From Massospora cicadina (taxonomy: Eukaryota > Entomophthoromycota > Entomophthoromycetes > Entomophthorales > Entomophthoraceae), in NCBI GenBank assembly GCA_022478985.1, contig JAKSZP010000109.1, positions 62,001-126,000 on the forward strand: 64,000 nt of DNA, read 5' to 3'. Shown here in pieces: positions 10,853 to 22,887 of this stretch; within the stretch, counting starts at the first letter, position 1; the number at the start of each line of letters is the position of its first letter. The position numbers were made by a program, and so were the translations under genes. A model generated the notes under the pieces. The model ran no database searches. It saw only the letters and a program-made list of their open reading frames with translations, and was not told the origin of the DNA.

Positions 10853-11350
10853 TGTTAACTTTTGGTAGCATTAATTAATTCCGTTAGGTTGGTTGCACAG
10901 GTTTATCACCACTGAGCAACGGATGGATAATATGAAGATCACCAATCCTTGGTAATAGACAATAAAGTAATTAATACTGAGCTATTGCTTCAACTGATAC
11001 CAGTGTATTTAATATATTAAATAATGAGCTACTTCCACGAACCATTTTTCTTCTCTCATCTCTTACATAAGACCTCTTCTCCCATTCTTTCATTTGGCAC
11101 TTATTCTTGAATATTCTTAGTCAATTTTGATCTGTCAGCTTGGTAACTCTCTATTCAATACAATTTAGGGGCTTTATCCCATCATTGAGGCTTTGGTGAA
11201 ATTGCCTCTATTTGCCAATTTATTATCACCTCAATCAATTTGCTTCAAGTCAAAATATTCTACCACCCAAATCTCAAGGCTCACTTTGACTAATAAAATA
11301 TGATCCGCTGAACATATGGCTTAGTGTTAAGTCATACCAATCACTCAACA
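10853..11350 (-). repeat. 3' LTR of Ty3-B1 (498 bp)
   Basis: In element orientation the LTR starts TGTTGAGTGATTGG directly after a purine tract (TAAGGGGGTAT) and ends ...AAAAGTTAACA-like (TGTTAACTTTTGG on the plus strand). It aligns along its length with the Ty3-B2 LTRs. The integrase frame (11274-11552) reads into its edge. Confidence 0.85.
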
Positions 11351-14300
11351 ATACCCCCTTAACTGGACAATAAGTCTCATATTGCTTATAAGCCCAAAGG
11401 AACTTTGTATGTACTTGGTTGATAATACGACCACCAACAGGAGCCTTAATGGTGTAGGCACCAATACCAGTCTTCTCAATTATCTCAAATGGGCCAGTCC
11501 ATAAGTTGGAGAGCCTTTTCTTCCTTCCAAATCCACGTTGGTCTTGGAACAAGACATAATTTCCTACATTGAACTGTGGGAGTCCACTAAGTCTACTTTG
11601 GTCAGCTTCCTGATCATGAATCTTCTTAGCTAAACTAGTAGATAAAGTTCAGTTTAAAGTTTTATCAGCTGTCCGTTAAGTAGTCAGATAACACCGTGGT
11701 TCTACTCCACCAGTGTCCTCCACACAAGAGTAAAGCAATGGTGGAAAAGCCAGATGTCTACCATAGAGAAATTATAAAGGACTCTTCCCTGTCAATTAGT
11801 GGTATCTGATATTATAAGCAAAGATGGCAGTGGATAGAAGGGTAATCCACTCAAAGGGGAGATCCTTTACAAGCTTGTGGAGAATATTCACCAATGTCCC
11901 ATTAATCCGTTCAGCCATCCATTTAGATTCAGGGTGGTATGTTGTAGTTAAGACCCCACAGCATGCCATTAGTTCTTTCAAATTGGTCAAGATATGTGAC
12001 GTTAATTGTTCTGCTGTCCATGAAAATAAATTGCGGACAGCTATTTTTCTTTATAACACTCTCCATATTGAATTTGGCGCAGTGACAGCCCCTAAATCGT
12101 TGATTGCTCTTACTTCCACCATCTGGTCAAGAGATCTATTACTACTAGTATATACTTGGAGCAGTTCACCCCAGTGGCTGAGGCCCCAATATATCAAGGG
12201 AAATAGTGTGCCACGCAAAATGGGGCTTATCCAGCTGATAAGTAGTCTTCTTGTGGAATGTTTCTCTACTTGACACTGGCGATAACAAACAACTGTTTCA
12301 ACCACGTTGTAATGCATTCTCTCTCAATAGTAGCAGGGTCGCAAAACACCAACGTTTTCCACAACCCTTTATGACATACCGCCTTATGGGCATCCACAAT
12401 ATAGCTGACGTAGTGGAAGGTTTTGGAAAACTCAATATCCATTTTCTAATTTTTTCTTATATAGTTTCCCATTGCGAAAGAAGCTATCCCATCTAAGCCC
12501 ATCTAGCGCCTTGATCATGTGTGGTGGATCACTGTGATAATTGCCCATAATTAACTTCCAATACAAGATGTCTGCCAATTCTACTATAATGCCAACTGTT
12601 GATAAACGTGAGAGACTGTCCTCATCTGATGTTTTGCCCCCAGTCAGTGTACTATCTCAAAGTCATAAGCTTGGAGCTCCAATGCCCATTGATCAAGCCA
12701 TCCTTCAGGTTCTCAAAAGTTCTGCAGCCAATTCAAGTATGCATGATCCTTACACTTTAAATTTCAAACCGCAGAGGTATTAGGAACAGTTTATATGCAT
12801 ATATCACCACTAAGCACTCCCACTCAGTCATGATGTAGTTACGTTCATGACAATTTAAGTATCAACTAAAAAACGCAACAGGGTGTTCCACACCGTCATC
12901 ATCCTTCTGAGATAAGACTGCACCTATGGCGGAAAGGAAAGTATCCATTTGCACAATAAATTCCTTTTAAAATTAGGGTATTACAAAACTGGTAACCAAG
13001 CCAGCATGGTCCACAGAACATCAAAGCGTTTTTACAGCGTTCAGTCCAGTCAAAGGTGGTGTCTTTCTTCAATAACTCAAAGAGATTTGCCCCATAAAGC
13101 TAAAGTTAGGAATGAACACCCAGTAGTAACCGCAATCCCCATAAACACCTGAATATCCCGCTTATTACCTGGCGAGTCATCTTACATACAGACTCCACCT
13201 TCACCGGATGAGGCTTAAGCCCTTTTGAGTCTACCACAAACCCAATTTATTTCAATTGCTCCTTGAAAAAATGGCACTTTGAAGCTTGATCATAATGTTA
13301 GAGTAAGAAAGTCGGAGGAACACTTGTTTTAAGTGGTCAAGATGCTCTGTGAACATCTGTAAGAACACAATGATATCATCAAGGTAAACTAGAAGGGAAA
13401 GCTTCAGGTCACCCAAGATGGTGGCCATAGCCCGCTGGAACGTAGCTGGAATGTTGCACAACCCTTGAGGCATACACGTGGGTTGAAAAAACCTCTTCAA
13501 GTTGATTCTGGATCATTTCTACCGTTCTGCCACTAGCAACTCGATCTGCCAGTACCATGATATCAAGTCCATGGCGAATAATTAGCATTTCCCAGCCAAT
13601 CTAAAGCGTCATCATCCCATGTAAGAGGATATGAATCCTTCTTTGTGACGCTATCAAGATTCTGGTAATCAATGACCAACTGGTTAGTGCAATCTTTTTC
13701 TTAACAATTAGCACAATTAATGCCCAGGGACTATTGGATGGCTTTAAAATCCCCTGTTTGTCCAATTGGTCAACCTCATTGGAGACAACTTCCTCTGCAG
13801 CTTTTGATCTCTAAATAGGTCGTGACCAAATGGGAGGGTGGTCGCCAGTTTCTACCCAATTCATGACTCCACTCACAAATCAAAATCATGGTCATCAGAT
13901 TCAAAAATGTCCTGATTTTCAAACAGGGTCATCATCCTATCCTTCTGTTCCTCTGACAGCCCAGTCAGAAATTCACGCGGAACTACTATCATTACACCAA
14001 ATGTGATTTTTAAAGGTAGGCCAAGGTCCTCCAAAGACCCAAAATTGTGAATATGAAGAACTACATTAATAGGAGTCAAATGTAAATAAGCCACCACTTG
14101 GTGCCTTTAGACCGTCATAGACTCCATCTGTAGGTTTGCTATCAATACTTTCAATTCCCCATGCTCTGGTAACAGTATTCCAGAAGCCACACGGGGTTCA
14201 AGATGCGATTGATTGTAGAGCCTCATAATTTTCCCATATAGACTTTCTGGGATGTCTATTTTGAGCTCTGTTACAGAATGACCAGATGTCACAAAGGTAC
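11351..14300 (-). pseudogene. Ty3-B1 pol: PR-RT linker, RT, RNase H, integrase; broken
   Basis: From the N-terminal side (high coordinates): linker blocks 14107-14292 (ESLYGKIMRLYNQSHLEPRV) and 13873-14097 (MVAYLHLTPINVV), shared with all Ty3-B copies; RT 13252-13500 with FQPTCMPQGLCNIPATFQRAM and an intact catalytic YLDD (13375-13386), followed by IIVFLQMFTEHLDHLKQVF; RNase H remnants at about 12500-13150; integrase 12317-11796 with CYRQCQVEK (zinc-binding part), TTTYHPESK and ERINGTLVNILHKL; and an integrase C-terminal domain (11552-11390: LSNLWTGPFEIIEKTG). It is the only Ty3-B RT here whose YLDD survives, but stops and frameshifts rule out a functional polyprotein. Confidence 0.8.
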
Positions 14301-14786
14301 TGCTAACTTTTGGCGGTATCGCTTAGATCCACTATGCTGGTTGCACAGGTTATTCATCACTGAGAAACGGACTGATGATATGAAGATCGCTGATCCTTAG
14401 TAAATAACGATATGTAAAATATGGAGCTATTGTCCCAATTTCGCTACTTTATTATATATATATAAATGCAGACTAAGTCATCTAACTTTCTCCCTTCTTC
14501 CACTTCAAAAACCTCCCCCTTACATTCTTTTATTCATCTATTAATTTATAATTGTCTTGGTCAATATTGACCCATCAGCTTAGTAACTCTCTATTCCCTA
14601 CATTTTAGGGTTTCATCCCATCATTGAGACTTCAGCGGAAATCCTTCTTTTGCTGAAATATTAGTACTTTAATCAATTTGCTTCATATCAACATAATTTC
14701 TGCCAAATCTCAAGGCTTACCTCGACTCTAATTTATGGTCCTCTGGAATGTATAGCTTATCGTCTTGTAATATCAATTTCTTGACA
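14301..14786 (-). repeat. 3' LTR of Ty3-B2 (486 bp)
   Basis: The plus-strand left edge is TGCTAACTTTTGGCGG and the right edge is CAATTTCTTGACA, followed by the purine tract complement TTACCCCCTTG. It preserves uninterrupted sequence (TTTATTATATATATATAAATGCAG) across the position where the sister LTR carries the Helitron. It therefore serves as the empty-site control. Confidence 0.9.
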
Positions 14787-17550
14787 TTACCCCCTTGACT
14801 AGATGATAAGCACCTATTGCTTGTATTCCTGAAGGAACTTTGCGTAAATTCAGTTGATTACTGACAACCAGCAGTTTCCTTAATGGTATAGGAAATAATA
14901 CAAGTCTTCTTGATTATTTTAGATAGTCCAGTCCAGATGTTAGCGAACTTGATTTACCTTCCAAAATACATGTTAGTCGTGGAACAAGACATGATCTCCT
15001 ACAGCAAACTGTGGGATTCTGTTACATCTATTTTGGTCAACCACCTGATCACAAATCTTCTTGGCTAAGCTGGTAGATTAAGCTTTTGTTTTTAGTTTTA
15101 TCAACGTGTCCATTAAGTAGGTCAGATAATGCTGCGGTTCTACATCGCCAATAACCTTCACACAGGAGTAAAGCAGAGAGTGTAAATCCAGATGTCTACC
15201 ATAGAGAAATTGGAAAGGACTCTTGCCTGTTGACGAGTAGTAGCTGATATTAGAAGTAAAGATGGCGGTGGACAGGAGGGTATTCAATTCAGAGGGAAAT
15301 CCTCTAAAAGCTTGTGGAGAATGTTTACTAATGTTCTGTTAGCCCATTCCACCATTCCATTTAATCCAGGGTGGTAGGGTGTAGTCAAAACTCCGCGGAT
15401 TGCCATTAGTTCATTGAACTTGGGCAGTACATGCAACATGAAATTGGTACCGTTGTCCATGAGGATACATTGCGGACAGCCATGTATCTATATGACACAC
15501 TCCATGATAAACTTGGTGGTGGTGACATCCCCTAAATCATTGATCGCTTTTGCTTTTACCCATCTTTTCAAGTGACAATTGCTACTAGTATAATTAAATA
15601 AATTCGCGCCAGTTGGCAGAGGTAAACCACATCAAGGGAAACAGTATGCCATGTGAAATGGGGCTTAACCAGCTAGTAGATGGTTTTTTGTGGAAAGGTT
15701 TCTCCACTTGACACTGATGACAACAAGCAACAGTCTCAATCATGTCATAATGCATGCTCTCCCAATTTTAGAGGAGTCGCAAGAACTCAAACGTTTTCCA
15801 TAAACCTCTATTACCTACCGCCTTATGAGCATCCATAATATTTGTTGGCCTAGCGGAGGTCTTTGGGAAACTCAGTGTCACCTCTCCAATCTTCTTATAT
15901 AGTTCCCCATTGCGCAAAAAGGTATTGTATAAGCTCATTTTTGCTCCTTGATCTGATGTGGCGTTTCATAGTGATATTTTGCCAACTACCATCTTCTAAT
16001 ACATGATGTTGGCCAAATCTGGCATAATGGCGACTGTTGGTAACCACAAGAGACAGTCGTCATTACAATGCTTTGCCCCTTTCTGGTGTACTATCTGAAG
16101 TCATAAGGTTGGAGCTTCATTGCCCATCATGCGAGCCATCTTCCAGGTTCATGGAAATTCTGCAGCCAATGCAAGGATGAATGATCTGTTATAATTTGGA
16201 ATTTCACCCCGTGGAGAAATAACTAAAACTGTTTATACTCATATATCACCACTAAGCCCTCCTGCTCAGTCAAAGTGTAATTAAGTTCATGAAAGTTTAA
16301 GCTTTGGCTACAAATCGTTAAAGGGTGCTCTACGCCATCATTATCTTTTTGGGTAATACTGCCCCTACAGCGGAAAGGGATGCATCCATTTGCACTATAC
16401 ATTCCTTTTCAAAATTAAAATATTCTAATATAGGCGCACTTTCCAACGCAGTCCACAAGAAATTAAAAGCGTTTTGACATCGTTCAGCCAGTCAAAGGTG
16501 ACGTTCTTCTTCAATAACTCAAAATAAGGTGCCCCAATACAACTCAAGTTAAAATCCGCTGGTAGTAACTGAACATCCCCAAAAACACTTGAATATCTCT
16601 CTTATTGCCTGCTGATTCATCTTACATATGGCATCCACTTTTGCCAGTTGAGGTTTTAGCCCTTTTAAGTCTACTACAAACCCGATGTATTCTAATTGCT
16701 CCTTAAAAATGACACTTCCAAGGCTTAATCTTAATGTTAGTATAAGCAAGGTGGAGGAACACTTGTTCTAAATGATCTAGGGGTTCTGTGAACGTTTGTA
16801 TGAACACATTGATATTATAAAAGTAGACTAGGACGCAGGACAGCTTCAAGCCACATAATATTAAATCCATAGCCTTCTGGAATGCAGCTTGGGAATTACA
16901 TAACCCTTGGGGCATATGAGTGGTTTGAAACAACCCTTAGAGGTGATTATAGCATATTTCTCCCATTCCGCCACTGGCAACTAATATGCCAGTACCCCAA
17001 TATCAGATCCATGGCAGAAAAATAGTTAGCCCCTCCCTGTTAATATAAAGCACATCAATCTGAAGGAGGGGGTAGGAAACTTTCTTTGTGACGCTACCAA
17101 GCTTCCAGTAGTTGTTAACTACCCAGTTGGTGCCATCCTTTTCTTAACAATATGCATTGGCTATGCCCATGGACCCTTGGATGGCTCTAACATCCCCCGT
17201 TTTTTAATTTGTATACCTCATCAGAGACAACTACATCTGCAGCTTTTGAGCGCCAAATGGGACATTACCAAATGGGGTGATTGCCCGTGTCCACCTAATG
17301 CATGACCCCCAATGCGCATTTAAAATTTTTGTTGATGGATGCAAAAATTCTACGGTCTTTTTAGACAGGGCCATCGCCTTATCCTTCTGTTCCTCCAATA
17401 ACCCCATCAGAGCTTCCCAAGGGACCACTGTCAATATGCCTCTGGAGGTTCTTACCAATAGGCCTAGGTTTTCCCACGACCTGAAATCATGAATATGATG
17501 AGCCTCATCAATAGTAGTCAATTGTAAATAAGCCACCAATTTGGTGCCTT
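14787..17550 (-). pseudogene. Ty3-B2 pol (linker, RT, RNase H, integrase), broken
   Basis: Integrase remnants occupy 14830-15800 (15078-15287: LLSTAIFTSNISYYSSTGKS...FLYGRH). RT lies at 16549-16933 with FQTTHMPQGLCNSQAAF. The catalytic box near 16805-16830 reads VYFYNINVF, so both catalytic Asp of YLDD are lost (Tyr and Asn). The linker 17231-17539 (MVAYLQLTTIDEAHH) lies just before the LINE-B insertion point. The continuation upstream in the element is found beyond LINE-B at 22888. Confidence 0.8.
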
Positions 17551-17567
17551 TAAACCGTCATAGCCTC
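17551..17567. repeat. LINE-B target-site duplication, left copy
   Basis: TAAACCGTCATAGCCTC occurs here and again at 22871-22887 with no mismatch. Ty3-B2 sequence continues directly on both outer sides, confirming the insertion. Confidence 0.95.
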
Positions 17568-17692
17568 AAAGTGGATTGTGATTATTTATGTGCCTGAAAA
17601 CTTTTCTTTCTCGTTGCAATCACTTTTGCAACCTATTCAATTCAAGTCTTAATCTAGTTTGATAATCTCACAGATGAGATTAGTCTGCGCCC

Positions 17693-19103
17693 ATGTCGGG
17701 GAGCAGTTGGGCAAGTAAGGTAAGAGGAGCAGGTGGATTGCTTACGGCCTCCAATGTTCGAAAACGCCCCAGAGAAACTGGCGGAATAGACAAAAATTTT
17801 AAAAAACTGGTGGTTACTATTTCCCCAGAATAACTCACATGGCAAGGATGATGCAACCAGTACATCAACATGCCACACTCCCAGCCACTTTCATTGGTGG
17901 AATTCAGAGTCCGCATGTTTCTGGACATCCAACAAATGGCCTTATGGGAAAAATTTTGTGAAGATTTGCACACAATTTTCCCAACCGCGGTGTATGTTGC
18001 ATCCCACTCCATGTCACGCGGCGGGTGGACCTAGGTTTCAAAAACAAAGAGGCAGAAGATGAGGCTGCTGCGGTGCACATAGTGGTCAACCTCCCAAAAG
18101 GTCAATGGGTCATTGAAACCAAACGCACCAGATGGACAAAATCAAACCAAATTTTCCTCAAGTTTGACTTTTTGCCTACTACGGTAAAACGTGACATTTT
18201 GGAACAACACCAGAAAGATGGTCTCGCCATATATGGCGAAATACAATCTTTTGAAATGCAATGCTTCATGCTGATGCCACACCTGTGCACCGGCAAAGCC
18301 ATCGCAGTCCTGACCCCAACCAAGGAGATTGCAAAGGACCTAACCCAGATCCCGCACTCCACTTTTATTGATATTGCAGGGCATACCACCCACCCATTCC
18401 AGGTGACCGTGGACAGCGCCCCCCATCTGCACCCACTGTGATGCGTTTGGCCATAAGGTGCACACATGCCCCACCAAGGAGGGCGTCACATTTTAAGAGC
18501 ACCCCTTGGTGGCCATGGCCAGCAGAGAGGCGCACTACAAACCAACCGCAAGCACCAAAGAGGCTTTCCTGTAGGGAGCACAAAGCTGCTACCTACTGGT
18601 AAAGCCTATCTCCCCACAAGAGCAGAAGAAGGCCAAGCAGGCCCATAGGTCCGCGGCCAAGGAAGCGGCCAAAGCCACCACCGCTATCCCACACTCACAA
18701 CGCCAAGAGGACATGGAGACCTTCGCAGCGGAAGCAACTTGGGAATCCATCAACCAATCAGATTGGGAAGCCCATGCTAATTGGGCCACTCAATCTGAGG
18801 ATCTGATGGGGGACTCAATCTCACCCAACCGTTGCACCCAAGCTCCGGTTAAAACTGACTTGGGACCCATCCCAACTAAAAATTTTTTTTGACCTACTCA
18901 ACGGTGCACCAAACTCATCTGCACCACAAAAAATTTGTCTGACGTTGTGGAAACAAAAAGCGAAGGCTAAAGCCAAAGCAACTCTTTCCGCAAAAATTAA
19001 CAAAAATCCTGATAGCATTGCTGCTAACACCCGCACTGCTGTGAAGGCCCAAGGGGATCTAGAGGAGGCTGGTGGGCCCAGGTGCCTACCCCCTCACACC
19101 TAA
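17693..19103 (+). pseudogene. LINE-B ORF1, broken
   Basis: ORF1 proteins coat the LINE RNA and act in cis in the RNP. The ATG at 17693 opens MSGSSWASKVRGAGG, matching LINE-C (28944) and LINE-E (63770). The first 100 codons include TAA/TAG-type stops at about 17830. The frame shifts near 18020; the longest open part, 18025-18441, holds GQWVIETKRTRWTKSN and the HLCTGKAIAVLTP block. The knuckle at 18428-18469 reads C-TH-C-DAFG-H-KVHT-C in a shifted frame. The tail is Lys/Ala-rich. The stop TAA at 19101-19103 lies 6 nt before the ORF2 ATG. Confidence 0.85.
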
Positions 19104-19109
19104 GGTGCG

Positions 19110-22100
19110 ATGGGGAAACCTTAAATTTAGGGACGTTGAATATCGCCGGACTCAAGGCCTCCCCGTCCCAGGCTAGGAAACTGAATTTTTTATAGCAAAA
19201 TTTACCCGTGGATATCCTGGCCATCCAGGAGTCCCACTGTCCTTAAGGTTCCAAGGAAGCTTGGAAAACAATGCTCCTCTCATCCATATCCTTTTGGTCA
19301 GAGCACTGTGGGGTGCTAATTCAGAAAAATAATTTTTTCAAATTTTTATCATCAGAAACCTTACTCAATGGCTGAGTCCTCGTTGTCACCTTCTCGTGGG
19401 CTGACGTGGTACATGCTATCATCAACATCTATGCTCCAAATGGTGCACAAGAGCGGCAGAAATTTTTCTCGATGGTCAAATCCCTCCTGCTACCCCCAGA
19501 CCCTTTCGCAGTCAGAGATATGAACTGCTGGCTAAACACTCTAACAGACTGGTGGCCTTCCTCCTCCCACGCCCCCAGGGCCACTTTGATCTTCACATTC
19601 TAAAGGCCACTCTTGGGTTAATGGATGCGCGGCTGCAGCAAGCCCCGCTGCTTGAGAACATGATGCTCCCCCACGTCCACAATGGCCAATTAAGGTCCAT
19701 GTCCCACATTGACCTTATCCATATGCCAGCGAAATTCCAACCCCACTATCCCACTTTGGGACAACAAAAATGGAATTCTCTGACCATTGACTGGTCTTGA
19801 TAACCTACCACCTACCTGTCACAGCTGCTAAGGCCCCACATTGGTGCAAAATCCTCCCCTCCAAGCTCGCATCGCCAGGATTTTCCACATGGGTGGAATC
19901 AGCAACTTTGGCAAAAGAGTTTTTTGTACCGTTTTGCGCAGACCCCATTTCCACATGGGCAACTTTCAAAGATGATACCATCTGCCACTCTCGCCACCTC
20001 TCCTCCAGATGATCACAAGCCACATCGGCGGTCATTTTGCATGCTCTGGCAGAGTTGGCACACCTGGAGTCCAATATCCCAGATACAGGATACAGCGTTG
20101 CATGGGGCCGGAAGTAGGCGGAGGCAGCCGCCCACCTCAATGCACTCAAAAGGCAACACAAACATTGGGTTTGTGTTCAGTACAGGGCGAAACGCATCAC
20201 AAAAGGTGACAAGTGCACCGCACATCTTTTTAAAAAAATTTTCACACCATGCCAGAGTGTGGCCTGCACACAGGTGTGAAGATTGGATGATTCCATTGTG
20301 GATATGCCAGCTGAAGTGGCAATCAAAACACAAAAGTATTAATCTGAGTTGTACCGATCTGATCCAATTCAGCCAGCCAAAATGGCAGAATTTCTCGACT
20401 GAGCCCACATCCGCACCATTTTCTGATACCTGGAAATAATGAATTTGATTACTCCAAACGAATTATGGACAGCCATTTGCGGTGCACCAAACTGAAAATG
20501 CCCAGGCCCAGATGGCATTCCATATGAATTCTACAAAAAGTATTTCAAATATATATCCCCATTGCTGCTCGCCTCACTTAACCAAAGCCTGTTGGAAACG
20601 CGCCTCCTACCAGGAGGACATGAGGCCTTGCCCATCACACTCTTCAAGAAAGGGGATAAGCTTGACTTAGCCAGCTGGCGCCCCATTTCTTTAACTAACA
20701 CAGACACTAAAATTTTAACAAAAATCATGGCTAACCGTTTAGGGACTATAGCATCCGCCACCATCTCCCCAGAACAATTTGGTTTCATACCTAGAAGGTC
20801 GATTTGGGATAACGTGCACTCTGTGGCTAATGCATGTCAGTCCACAGCCTATGGGGCACATGTATTCTTAGACCAACAGAAGGCCTATGATAGAGTAAAC
20901 TGGGAATACCTCAGGGCCTGCCTCCATCAATTCCGCTTACCCCCTCGCTTCATCAACTGGGTGATGCTGCTCACGGAATCTGCAACTATGGCAGTATGTC
21001 GCTCTGGCTTCCTAATGGAAGTAGTCCGCCCTCAAAGGGGCTTGCAACAAGGAGACCCCCTTAGCCCACTCTTATATAACTTCAACCTTGACCCACTACT
21101 TCAAAATGTGAATGCTCAACTCACCGGGGTCCATGTGCCAGGCCAAGCCCCAGTCAAGATGATGGCGTTTTCAGATGACTGTGTGGTTGGGGTGTCTAAT
21201 AATAAAGACGCACTTGCACTTGAAGCTCTCATCCAGGAGTATTCCCAGGTAAGTAATGCTGCACTGAATGCCTCCAAAACTGAAATCATCCTCCTTGGTT
21301 GGTATCATAACTGCTGGGCCCCTGCAACCAGCGCTCAGCTCGGCCCATCTGCTTGCACACGCGCTCGCCCTCCCAGCTCACCCCACACCGCCCCACTAGT
21401 GCTCCCCTTTGTGCCTCGACCTACCATAGGGCTGGTTCACCATCTGGTCATGTGGGTGGAGGCAGGCGGATATGCATCAGCAGTAATGGAGTGCCATATT
21501 CTGGACAACGTGACAAAGCGAATCACCTCTCTCAGAGCCCACCCTACTTCCCTTACTGGCAGGGTTGTTTTAGCCAACTCTATGCTCCTATCCAAAGTCT
21601 GGTTTGGAGCCCACGCCATCCCCTTCTCCCCAAGCTTCTTCAAATCCTTCTATGCCTTGCTGCAAGGATGGCTTTGGTCAGGCCGCCCTCCACCAGTGCG
21701 GCTAGAGGTCATGTTTGGCCCTCATCATCATGGTGGCATGGGCCTGCTTGACTTCAAAGCCCATGCTGCCAAGATCCTGGGCACCTGGATCGCGGCCGTC
21801 ACCGCTCCCACACTCCCATCCCAACACTGGTCCCGCGCGGCCCACTCCAACTTCTCCCGCGCCTTGGGCCTCAACAATCCATCGAGCCCCCACTCCCTGA
21901 TGAACTACCTGGCTTTACACCTATCGGCCACAGGTCCTCACGGTACTAAAACCCACTACAAACGAATCCTCCTCTCCATGTGGAGTGCTGAGTGGAGAAT
22001 TCGTAAAAGCGGACATACAACCCGAAGAGGCCGCCCCTCACCCCAGTTCACACAAGAAGTACAGGGGCTACCCATCCATGATGGAGTGATCCCCACACGG

Positions 22101-22735
22101 CCCCATGTCCTATCCAGGGTGGACTACCTGGACATGATGGACATCCCTTACTCCATTGAGACCCAAAAAACTATCTGGAAACACGCACACCATCCTCTGT
22201 TGCAGCCTCAAATCCATTCCCATGTGTGGCGCTGCCTGAGGAGGGTGTACCATACAGCTGAGCGCTCTAACGCTTTACACTCATCCTGCGTCGTGTGTGG
22301 ATAGTATGGAACGCTGTTCAACCGCCTGGAGAAGTGTACTACCTCTAAAGTGATATGGCGCGAAGTCCAACGTCTTCTTGGCCAGGATCAAACACATCCC
22401 TTCAGCCTGTCAAAAGATATGTTTGCTTTATCAATGGCCTTCCCCTTCCACCCTCCCTCCGTGCTCTGGTGGTTGCAATAGCCATGTGAACTATCCACAC
22501 GATTGTCTTGGATGCCATCGCAGGCTCCACTCTTACCCTCCCAGAAGCTATCCACAGATTCTGGTCTCATTTGGTGTACCACTTTCAGGCGTGGATGTTT
22601 GGATACCTCTTAACACGTCGCTGTCAGCTGGTCTCCTCCTGGTTCCCAGTTTGGTTCATCAAATCAGACCCCTTCCTCCACACGTGTTCAATTGTGGCTA
22701 CGGCCCATTCACACGTTCCCTCCCCCTCCCCATAA
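19110..22735 (+). pseudogene. LINE-B ORF2: APE-type endonuclease plus reverse transcriptase, broken
   Basis: ORF2 nicks target DNA and copies the LINE RNA onto it. The start ATG at 19110 follows ORF1 by 6 nt. The EN part (19110-20000) has LPVDILAIQESH, INIYAPNGAQE and RDMNCWL in different frames. RT occupies a long open frame 20562-22304 (580 codons): LPGGHEALPITLFKKGDKL, SLTNTDTKILTKIMANRL, VFLDQQKAYDRVNWEYL, GLQQGDPLSPLLYNF, and a catalytic box FSDD (21168-21179; FADD in LINE-C). A C-terminal CVVCG...H/N...C motif near 22290-22335 has Asn for His and a stop. Truncating stops follow, and the natural end is near TAA 22733. Confidence 0.9.
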
Positions 22736-22887
22736 GTGGCGTTCCCGCTGGCAACAGGAGATAGCATCGCTTCTCTGAGGGTGCCTTACATGGTATTAAG
22801 TTTTGTCTCTTTCAGGTTGACATTCGGAAGTGTTTGTCCCCTGGTTGGCCTTCCTCACAATAAATTAAAATAAACCGTCATAGCCTC

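Larger units (their letters stand above)
10853..14300 (-). mobile_element. Ty3-B1: 5'-truncated Ty3/Gypsy element
   Basis: This consists of a 3' LTR (10853-11350) followed on the minus strand by integrase, RNase H, RT and the PR-RT linker. It is cut at 14300, exactly where the 3' LTR of Ty3-B2 starts. It has no Gag, protease or 5' LTR. It interrupts the RT of Ty3-A. The five bases left of the LTR are CCCAC, but the matching right copy is missing because of the truncation. Confidence 0.85.
17568..22870 (+). mobile_element. LINE-B: full-length L1-like non-LTR retrotransposon (5.3 kb)
   Basis: It is bounded by an exact 17-bp TSD. After the left TSD come about 20 extra bases, AAAGTGGATTG... to TGCCTGA, before the conserved LINE start AACTTTTCTTTCTCGTTGC. 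LINE-C has no such filler. ORF1 and ORF2 follow in order. The 3' end, TCCCCTGGTTGGCCTTCC then ACAATAAATTAAAA, has no long poly(A) tail. It is inserted in sense opposite to Ty3-B2. Confidence 0.95.

Noticed and set aside
11824..12273. 149-codon plus-strand frame
   Set aside because: Antisense shadow of the Ty3-B1 integrase.
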